A DNA stretch of 5,543 bases. Origin: an uncultured Bacteroidia bacterium (lineage in GTDB: Bacteria > Bacteroidota > Bacteroidia > Bacteroidales > UBA932). Shown here one piece after another: positions 1 through 5,543 of the stretch. The notes under the pieces are model-generated. The model was not told where the DNA came from, did no database searches, and saw only the letters and a list, made by a program, of their open reading frames with translations. Numbering within the stretch: position 1 is the stretch's first letter; each line of letters begins with the position of its first letter. The position numbers and the translations under genes were made by a program. The stretch spans positions 1 to 5,543 of the forward strand of contig CADBPH010000115.1 of the NCBI GenBank assembly GCA_902796455.1, given 5' to 3'.

Positions 1-1
1 A

Positions 2-1000
2 ATGGGTCTTCCGATCCATGTCAACCCGAAGTATATGGCCGGATTCCAGCTCGGTATCCATCACGATAACTTCTCCAAAGGAGATGCATGGATTTTCAAG
101 ATTCCCATGAAGGCGGATCTGTGGGGAGACCTCCGGTTCTCTTACGATTCCCGGCGAGAAAGCATAAGCACCTCCGATCCCTATTCCTGGAGTTCGGATG
201 AAGGTGTAACCTGGCACCCGGTTACGAAAATGGAGGGCATGAAATCCGAAGCCGCCTGCAAGAGCATCTGGTTCACCATTCCGGAAGCCGAGAAAGTCAG
301 CGCAGGGAAAGCGCTGTGGATTAAGATCGTTCCGGATTCGACAACCCCGCGCCTCCAGACCGGAATCATGCTGAACCGCGCCGAAGCGCCCCTGTCCGAG
401 CTTCCCGCCCAGGATAAAAGCAAGGTCGTTCTCTCGGAAGGATTCGACGCGATCGTCGGTGCCAATGCTTCCTGGCTGGATGCCCCCGGCTTCCTGAAGT
501 CCCATTCTTCCGGGAAGACCGATAATACCGGTACCGACATTTCGCCCTATGTTCCCGCGAATTCTGCAATAGCAGTTTTGCATGCCTTTGCCCGGCCCGG
601 CTTCCTCCAGATGGGCTCTCAAGACGAATCCCTCATCGCGTATTGCGGCTGGAACGGCACCCTGTCCCTCAAGGTCGGCGAGCGGCTCAAAGAGATGGGA
701 GTGGAAAAAGCGGACCTGACTGTTACCTTCCGTGCCGCGGGTATGACCAGTGCCTACCAGCGCCCCACGGATGCGAAAGTCATCCTGATGCGCGGGGAGA
801 CGGTTATCGGCCGGATCGATTCCCTGACGCCGGACAAATTCGTGTCCTACAGTTTCGATGTCAAAGATGCAGACCAGAGCACGGTTCTCGTTCTGACGAG
901 TGAAGATAGCAGCAAACCGGACCAGGGCCAAGGAGACAATCCTTACGTTATGGCCGATTACCGGTTCTTCGTCGATGATATCTTGGTGACCCTTAAATAA
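2..1000 (+). CDS. Secreted beta-rich protein of unknown function, C-terminal part (5' truncated)
   Basis: The frame is open from the window edge to TAA at 998-1000. The first in-frame ATG (position 2) is followed by no signal peptide, so the real start is probably upstream and these 332 residues are a C-terminal fragment. Residues about 25-125 look like a beta-sandwich with aromatic and alternating hydrophobic strands. They include an Asp-box-like motif S-x-D-x-G-x-T-W at residues 64-71. Residues about 143-332 form a second beta-rich unit, opening with LSEGFDA and ending in DYRFFVDDILVTL. That layout resembles the jelly-roll or choice-of-anchor-like domains at the C-terminus of many Bacteroidota surface proteins. 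No catalytic motif is recognisable. The stop codon directly abuts the next gene, which implies co-transcription. A substrate-binding or adhesin role is plausible but is inference; the family is not identified. Confidence is high that it is coding and low for any function. Confidence 0.82.
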   Translation: MGLPIHVNPKYMAGFQLGIHHDNFSKGDAWIFKIPMKADLWGDLRFSYDSRRESISTSDPYSWSSDEGVTWHPVTKMEGMKSEAACKSIWFTIPEAEKVSAGKALWIKIVPDSTTPRLQTGIMLNRAEAPLSELPAQDKSKVVLSEGFDAIVGANASWLDAPGFLKSHSSGKTDNTGTDISPYVPANSAIAVLHAFARPGFLQMGSQDESLIAYCGWNGTLSLKVGERLKEMGVEKADLTVTFRAAGMTSAYQRPTDAKVILMRGETVIGRIDSLTPDKFVSYSFDVKDADQSTVLVLTSEDSSKPDQGQGDNPYVMADYRFFVDDILVTLK

Positions 1001-2191
1001 GTGAAAGCCATGCTTGACAGGAAAACATCCATCCTATTCTTCTTCCTTGCCGCCATGCTCACGCTGGGCGGATGCAGCGGCAAAGAGGCTGCAGAATACC
1101 TGAGCCTGGACCAGAAACGGATTGAAGCCGGTCCCGAGCTGGACACCTATTCCCTGCGTGTCGAGGCCAACTGCAACTGGACGGTGACGGTCCGCAGCAC
1201 TTCTGGACAGTCCATCAACTGGATCCTTCCCACTGTTTCGGCCGGCCACGGGAATGCAACAATCGGCCTGCGCGTTTTCAAGAACGGTTTGATGAGCGCC
1301 CGGAATGCCGAGATTGTCGTATCTTCCTCCGGTACAGATCCCTGTGTAGCCATCCTGAATCAATCCGGTCAGAAAACCATATCCTTACAGATCCGTGTCG
1401 GATCTTTCAACATTCGGATTCCATCTTCTTCTGACGAGAAGACCGGGGATGGCTGGACAGACCGTAAAGCCCGGCTTGCCCAGTCCATCAAGGAAAACAG
1501 CTTTGACGTGTTCGGCCTTCAGGAATGCAGTTCGGAGCAGCAGTCTGAGCTCCCGAACCTCACGGAAGGCATCTATGAGTACTGGTTTTTCAGCCCTTAT
1601 GCCCAGAATGGCGTGGGGAAAAAGGCGCAAGGCATTGGCTTCAAAAAAGATCAGTTCACCCTGACGGAGCGGAATTTCTTCTGGGTATCCGATACGCCAT
1701 TTACCATGACGACCAACGACGGGACCTACAACCGGGGCGGATGCTGCGCTGTCTTGACGCATAAGGAAACCGGCGTGCAGCTTTTCGTGATGAATGCGCA
1801 CGGATGCGTGAACAAAGAGCCCCGCGATACCTATGCCCATGTCTTCGTGGATATGGAGAAACGGTTCAATACCAAGCAGCTGCCATCCGTCTTCGTCGGC
1901 GACATGAATGCCCGTTACGCGGAAGAATCGTCAGCGACCTACAGGGATTGGTGGAAAGATTCCTACGCTGTCCTGTCCGATTCCGGGAAAGTAACCGGCC
2001 CGGTCGGCACGTCCAACGGTTTCGACATGGAGCGGGATATGACCGACCCTTATAGACGGATCGACTACATCTATTACCGCGGCACCCTCGAACCGCTGCA
2101 TTACACCTGCAATGCAAAGAAATATGATGGCCATTATCCCTCCGACCATCTTCCCATCTATTGTGATTTCAATGTGACGTGCAGTAAATAA
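1001..2191 (+). CDS. BACON-domain lipoprotein with endonuclease/exonuclease/phosphatase (EEP) domain
   Basis: This is a predicted exported phosphodiesterase of the DNase I-like EEP superfamily. Numbering from GTG at 1001, a signal peptide ends in the lipobox LGGC with the lipidated Cys at residue 25. Residues about 30-124 match a BACON domain (W60 in the NWTV strand, the SAGHGN turn, a closing NQSG), a Bacteroidota module often thought to bind carbohydrate or mucin. Residues about 130-396 form the EEP domain. Its motifs are SFNIR (N137), LQE (E175), NRGG (R245), NAH (H267), GDMN (D301, N303), TSNGFD, RRIDYI (D355) and the terminal SDH (D382, H383). This set of metal-binding and catalytic residues appears complete, so activity is likely. 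The substrate (nucleic acid, phospholipid, sugar phosphate) cannot be read from sequence. The start is either GTG 1001, directly after the previous stop, or ATG 1010. Both keep the signal peptide and neither has a clear Shine-Dalgarno. Tandem TAA stops end the gene. Confidence 0.92.
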   Translation: MKAMLDRKTSILFFFLAAMLTLGGCSGKEAAEYLSLDQKRIEAGPELDTYSLRVEANCNWTVTVRSTSGQSINWILPTVSAGHGNATIGLRVFKNGLMSARNAEIVVSSSGTDPCVAILNQSGQKTISLQIRVGSFNIRIPSSSDEKTGDGWTDRKARLAQSIKENSFDVFGLQECSSEQQSELPNLTEGIYEYWFFSPYAQNGVGKKAQGIGFKKDQFTLTERNFFWVSDTPFTMTTNDGTYNRGGCCAVLTHKETGVQLFVMNAHGCVNKEPRDTYAHVFVDMEKRFNTKQLPSVFVGDMNARYAEESSATYRDWWKDSYAVLSDSGKVTGPVGTSNGFDMERDMTDPYRRIDYIYYRGTLEPLHYTCNAKKYDGHYPSDHLPIYCDFNVTCSK

Positions 2192-2268
2192 TAATGCCTT
2201 AAACTAATTCTCGGACAAGTATATCCAGCATTATCGCAACGCTAAAATTATAACTAAGTAGTGGTATT
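2192..2268 (+). other. AT-rich intergenic gap, possible internal promoter/leader
   Basis: This 77-bp stretch between the EEP gene and the large GDPD gene is visibly more AT-rich than the flanking coding DNA. It begins with a second in-frame TAA at 2192-2194. I see no Bacteroidota-type -7 box (TAnnTTTG), no GC-rich hairpin followed by T's, and no Shine-Dalgarno. The A/T-rich run before the ATG at 2269 is typical of initiation regions in this phylum. It could hold a weak internal promoter, but nothing in the sequence proves it. Confidence 0.35.
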
Positions 2269-5200
2269 ATGAAAAAGTTTTTGTTTCCATTGGTTTGTGC
2301 ATCTTTGATTACACTGGGATGCGCTCACGAAGAACTGCCCCCGCAGGAACAGGAACCTACGGATGAACCCAAGACCGAGGTGAAATCCTTTCACCTTCGC
2401 TTCGAAGCGGTCCGGCCGGAATTCGTCCTGGACGATGACGCCAAGGCCTTGCTCGACGATGGCAACGTCCTCAAGTGGACTGGAAAAGAAAAAGCGTCCA
2501 TTTTGGTTGGTAAGGAACTGACAACCACGACTTCCAAGAAGATGGGACTTCAGGTTGGTATCCCTTATGACGGATATGGCTTTTTCGATGGAGATATCGA
2601 CCTCGGGACTTTCTCGGAAGAAGATGTCAAGGGACTGGTGGTTCCCCACGACAGCGGGTCGTTCTATTATTACAATACCGCCAGCAAGAAGTACAACTTC
2701 TACATGCCCATTGCATCCTCGCAAGTGCAAAAGCAAAACGGTAAGTTGAATGCCGGTTATTTCCCCTTCTTTGCCAAGGCATCCCTTGCCGAGATGAAAG
2801 CTGAGGCGGGAAAGGTGACCCTGTCTTCAGCCGGATCACTCCTTTTGTTCAACGTTTATGGCAAGCATCCCTACCAAGGCGAAACTGAGGTCTTGAAAAG
2901 TATTGCAGTAACCGCTGGCGGGGACGGGGATCATGCCATCTCAGGATCTTGTGAATGGACAGTTGGCGGAGCGTCCTTCAGCTGTACCGGCTCCAATGAG
3001 GTAAGCGTCTCCCTTGAGGAGGCAGTATCCATTGCCGACAAGACAAAGCAGACCGGCATAAAGCTTTTCTCAACCGTGGCTCTTGCGGACGACCGTACCC
3101 TGACCCAACTGGTAGTTACAACGGACAAGGCGGTTTATACGAAGGATATCAACAAGGTTCTTCCCAAGAAAGATCCTACGGCTCGTCCCCGGATCGATTG
3201 TATTCAGGTAAACCTTTCTGAAGACGGTTGGAAGCGTCAAAGCGAAGTATTTTATTCTATTGACGGAGGAAATACCTGGATTGACGAGTTACCATCCACT
3301 TCTTTCAGCACCCTTTCTGTCAAGACGGGAGAAGGCTCTGTGCTTACATTGGGAGAGCTTGAGGCAATCAAGGATGCGATGCTTGCACAGTCCGCAGCGG
3401 TGTCTCTGGACCTTTCGGCTACGGATTATGAAAGTGAGGAATTCCCGCAGGTATTCGGCTCCAGCACAAACAAAGCCACCGAAGTCAGCAAGTGCATCGC
3501 CGGCATTTCATTCCCTCGCAATGTGACGGTGGTTGGTGCTTCCGCGTTCAGGATGTGCACCAACATTACCCACATAGACCTGAACAATGTCACAGAACTT
3601 GGCCATAGCGCACTCCGGGGATGCAGCAATGCAGCTCTTACCGAGGTTGACCTTACAAAGGTGAAAGTTCTCCGGAAATTTGCCCTGAGTGCCATATCAA
3701 ACTCCATTACCGACTACGGTGACGTCGGTTCTATTGTGACGGTCGAACACGGTGCTTTCAGGAGCAATAAGCTTCCCTCTTCGATGACCTTCACTTCCTT
3801 GCGCGAAATCCTGGGCGATCCCAATGATCCGGAACCGGATTGCGGCGCCTTCACCTGCTATCGTGCTGCCCAGAAGACCATGAATACGGTCGTCCTTCCT
3901 GCAATTGAAAACATTGGTTGGTGCGCATTTGAAAAGTATACAGGCCTGACGACCGTCGACCTTGGCGAGAAATTAACGACAATCGGAGACCGTGCCTTCA
4001 ATGGATGCACAAGCATCGCCAACCTGTTTTTCCGTTCCAAGACTCCCCCTTCAACGGTGAGCGAAACGGCATTCACCAATGTGAAAGACATCGCAGTCAT
4101 TGTACCTACTTCCGAGGGCGGTACTGTCAAGGCTGCCTACGAGAAAGCTTTTGCAAAATATATTGAAACCCAGGGATGGCAGATCGTTGAAGAGGACAAG
4201 TATTCATCCGGTACCGGGGAGGCAATCGTTCCCAGCGGCCCGGGAAACATGGTTGGCTATAACATCCTGAGCGACGTAGCCGGGATGATCGCAGCGACCA
4301 CGCCCTCCGGGTATCCGATGGCGATTGCCCACAGGGGCTGCTGGTTCAAAGAAGCGGACGGGACATTCTATATCCCGGAGAACAGCCTCGCCGGGATACG
4401 GATGGCCAAGCGTTTTGGGTATACCGGTGTGGAATGCGATGTCAAAAAAACCAAGGATGGCGTCATGGTATTGATGCATGATTCATCGATCAACCGGACG
4501 ATGCGCAATGCCTCAGACTATTCCGCCATTAGTGGAAGCGTAAAAGTGGCTTCAACGGATTTCGCTACGCTGCGCAGTAAATATGTGCTTGAATCGTCGG
4601 ATCCGGCGGGCCGCGTTCAGATTCCTACGCTCGAGGAGTTCCTGCTTGAATGCAAGGCACAAGGGATAATCCCCATGCTCCACAGCCACGTTCCGGAATC
4701 CTATGCGTTGGCGCAAAGCATAATGGGCAACAAGTGGATCGCCTTCGATTCCGATTACGACATTGTGAAGTCAGCCCGTTCCGTGTCTGACTGCCTGATT
4801 TTGTTCAGTTCCAACCTGCCATTCCCGGAGGCCATATCCAAGACGCGTGCGATTGGCGGATGGTGCGGCGTGAGCAGCATGACATATAGTCTTTACACGG
4901 ACGTGTATATTGATGCTTTGAAGCGTGCCGGATGTGAGGTGCAGGCCTCTGTTTTCCCTTCCCCCCATGAGCAGCGGGCGCGGAGGGACGGCGTTACGAT
5001 CGAGTTGAGTGATTTTTACTGGAACCAAACGGTTGGCCGGACCCCGGCGCGGACCGGCAGCCGCAGCTACTCGGCTCTCGCCACCGGTAACACGTGGCAG
5101 TGGACCGCCGACAAGAAGGACTTTCAGGCGCTTATTGTGCGGCTTGATTTTGTCGGGAGCATCCAGGTGGAGATTCCGACGCACAGCATTGCAAACACGC

Positions 5201-5346
5201 CATCTCACACCTATACTTTTACACGAAGCACCCGTGGCGAAGAATTCGTATGCGTGCGTTTGTACAGGACAGCACCGACGGTAACGGTCAAGGCCCTTAC
5301 CGAAGGGACTTCGGTAGCCGCCAGCGCGGAAGTGTATGAGTTGTAA
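2269..5346 (+). CDS. Multidomain surface lipoprotein: fimbrillin-like, BspA-type LRR and GDPD domains
   Basis: This 1025-residue protein starts at ATG 2269 with a lipoprotein signal peptide (KK, hydrophobic core, LITLGC; Cys18). The following AHEE resembles a Bacteroidota surface-export signal. Residues about 38-300 look fimbrillin-like (early KWTG strand, VVPHDSG, later ASSQVQ). An Asp-box-like motif SIDGGNTW lies at 330-337. Residues about 405-640 are BspA/LRR_5-type repeats (SAFRMCTNITHIDL, RAFNGCTSIANLFF) closed by a VPTSEGG...AYEKAF cap. Residues about 681-918 are a glycerophosphodiester phosphodiesterase (GDPD) barrel: HRG (H688), PENS (E704), ECD (E722, D724), MHD (H737), IPTLEE (786-791), and a late GVTIELSDF. 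Known GDPDs hydrolyse glycerophosphodiesters to glycerol-3-phosphate and an alcohol. Here the usual E-x-K motif after the TLEE helix reads H805-S-H807, so activity is uncertain. Residues 919-1025 are an unassigned beta-rich tail. The frame is continuous, with no sign of a frameshift. GDPD and LRR calls are firm; the fimbrillin-like call is tentative. Confidence 0.9.
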   Translation: MKKFLFPLVCASLITLGCAHEELPPQEQEPTDEPKTEVKSFHLRFEAVRPEFVLDDDAKALLDDGNVLKWTGKEKASILVGKELTTTTSKKMGLQVGIPYDGYGFFDGDIDLGTFSEEDVKGLVVPHDSGSFYYYNTASKKYNFYMPIASSQVQKQNGKLNAGYFPFFAKASLAEMKAEAGKVTLSSAGSLLLFNVYGKHPYQGETEVLKSIAVTAGGDGDHAISGSCEWTVGGASFSCTGSNEVSVSLEEAVSIADKTKQTGIKLFSTVALADDRTLTQLVVTTDKAVYTKDINKVLPKKDPTARPRIDCIQVNLSEDGWKRQSEVFYSIDGGNTWIDELPSTSFSTLSVKTGEGSVLTLGELEAIKDAMLAQSAAVSLDLSATDYESEEFPQVFGSSTNKATEVSKCIAGISFPRNVTVVGASAFRMCTNITHIDLNNVTELGHSALRGCSNAALTEVDLTKVKVLRKFALSAISNSITDYGDVGSIVTVEHGAFRSNKLPSSMTFTSLREILGDPNDPEPDCGAFTCYRAAQKTMNTVVLPAIENIGWCAFEKYTGLTTVDLGEKLTTIGDRAFNGCTSIANLFFRSKTPPSTVSETAFTNVKDIAVIVPTSEGGTVKAAYEKAFAKYIETQGWQIVEEDKYSSGTGEAIVPSGPGNMVGYNILSDVAGMIAATTPSGYPMAIAHRGCWFKEADGTFYIPENSLAGIRMAKRFGYTGVECDVKKTKDGVMVLMHDSSINRTMRNASDYSAISGSVKVASTDFATLRSKYVLESSDPAGRVQIPTLEEFLLECKAQGIIPMLHSHVPESYALAQSIMGNKWIAFDSDYDIVKSARSVSDCLILFSSNLPFPEAISKTRAIGGWCGVSSMTYSLYTDVYIDALKRAGCEVQASVFPSPHEQRARRDGVTIELSDFYWNQTVGRTPARTGSRSYSALATGNTWQWTADKKDFQALIVRLDFVGSIQVEIPTHSIANTPSHTYTFTRSTRGEEFVCVRLYRTAPTVTVKALTEGTSVAASAEVYEL
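5298..5316 (+). repeat. Perfect 8-bp inverted repeat with 3-nt loop near the end of the GDPD gene
   Basis: TACCGAAG (5298-5305), spacer GGA and CTTCGGTA (5309-5316) form a perfect hairpin. A possible U-G pair (5297/5317) extends it by one. It lies inside the coding region, 28 bases before the stop codon, and no T-tract follows, so it is not a classical intrinsic terminator. It could slow ribosomes, stabilise a transcript end, or be chance. Confidence 0.4.
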
Positions 5347-5376
5347 ATGGCAATCTTTTCCTTAAACAATCCAATC

Positions 5377-5543
5377 ATGAATCGGAAATTTACAGCGATT
5401 CTCTTAAGCCTCATCTTTTCAGTCGCGACGGTTTCCGCGGCGGACTTCGATGTCCGCAAGTTCGGCGCTGTAGGGGATGGTGTCAGAAAGGATACCGAAG
5501 CCATCCAGAAGGCTATCGACGTTTGTACGGAAGCGGGCGGCGG
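5377..5543 (+). CDS. Secreted pectate-lyase-superfamily / GH28-like enzyme, N-terminus (3' truncated)
   Basis: From ATG 5377 the frame stays open to the window end, giving 55 codons plus two bases. Residues 1 to about 21 are a Sec signal peptide (MNRK, hydrophobic core, probable cleavage after VSA). They are followed by FDVRKFGAVGDG, then KDTEAIQKAID and a Gly-rich turn. This block is the N-terminal signature of right-handed beta-helix enzymes of the pectate lyase superfamily, such as GH28 polygalacturonases and related glycosidases. The catalytic region lies outside the window, so substrate and exact family are open. It lacks a lipobox, so it is probably periplasmic or secreted. ATG 5347, directly after the previous stop, is in the same frame and would add ten residues (MAIFSLNNPI) before the signal peptide. 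I prefer 5377 because it gives a standard signal peptide. Neither start has a convincing Shine-Dalgarno. It follows the GDPD gene by 30 bp or less, so it is probably in the same operon. Confidence 0.85.
   Translation, partial: MNRKFTAILLSLIFSVATVSAADFDVRKFGAVGDGVRKDTEAIQKAIDVCTEAGG

Noticed and set aside
191..214. Sialidase assignment for the first gene from the Asp-box motif
   Set aside because: Only one Asp box is visible, with no catalytic Arg triad or F/YRIP motif in the available part.
1385..1840. Long minus-strand open frame opposite the EEP gene
   Set aside because: It lies wholly antisense to a gene with clear EEP motifs and shows no domain or signal of its own. It is a shadow of GC-biased codons.
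2192..2268. Bacteroidota sigma-ABfr type promoter before the GDPD gene
   Set aside because: No TAnnTTTG -7 box with an upstream TTTG element could be found; only general AT-richness remains.
2254..2736. Minus-strand open frame of 160 codons opposite the start of the GDPD gene
   Set aside because: The plus strand has a convincing lipoprotein signal peptide here. The antisense product has no recognisable features.
4771..5208. Minus-strand open frame of 145 codons opposite the GDPD domain
   Set aside because: It is antisense to conserved GDPD sequence. The product is low in recognisable structure and rich in Arg/Pro, typical of a shadow frame.
5298..5340. Intrinsic terminator at the end of the GDPD gene
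   Set aside because: The hairpin is inside the coding sequence and is followed by mixed sequence rather than a T-tract.

Overview
The window looks like part of a Bacteroidota (Bacteroidales-type) genome. The reasons are the secreted lipoproteins with acidic residues soon after the lipobox cysteine, a BACON domain, a fimbrillin-like N-terminus, BspA-type leucine-rich repeats, a GH28-like gene start, and start codons without a clear Shine-Dalgarno sequence. This taxonomic placement is inferred from protein families, not from a marker gene. All genes are on the + strand and tightly packed, so the window reads as one stretch of an accessory operon for cell-surface or extracellular polymer processing, in the style of a polysaccharide utilisation locus. 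No SusC/SusD pair, regulator, RNA gene, mobile element or CRISPR array is visible.

Layout: (1) 2-1000 is the C-terminal part of a secreted beta-rich protein of unknown function, cut by the window start. It holds an Asp-box-like motif and a C-terminal jelly-roll-like domain. (2) 1001-2191 follows with no gap. It encodes a lipoprotein with a BACON domain fused to an endonuclease/exonuclease/phosphatase (EEP) phosphodiesterase domain whose catalytic motifs appear intact. (3) After a 77-bp AT-rich gap, 2269-5346 encodes a 1025-residue mosaic lipoprotein: fimbrillin-like N-terminus, Asp-box-like motif, BspA-type LRRs, a glycerophosphodiester phosphodiesterase (GDPD) barrel and an unassigned beta-rich tail. 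(4) From 5377 (or 5347) to the window end is the start of a secreted pectate-lyase-superfamily / GH28-like beta-helix enzyme.

How they may work together (inference): two exported phosphodiesterases of unrelated fold, EEP and GDPD, sit beside a likely polygalacturonase-type enzyme and a putative binding protein. This would suit surface breakdown of a phosphodiester-containing or pectin-associated substrate. The most notable point is that the GDPD domain keeps its HRG, E-x-D and HD motifs, but the usual E-x-K metal/catalytic motif is replaced by H-S-H. It may be a variant active site or a non-hydrolytic domain.
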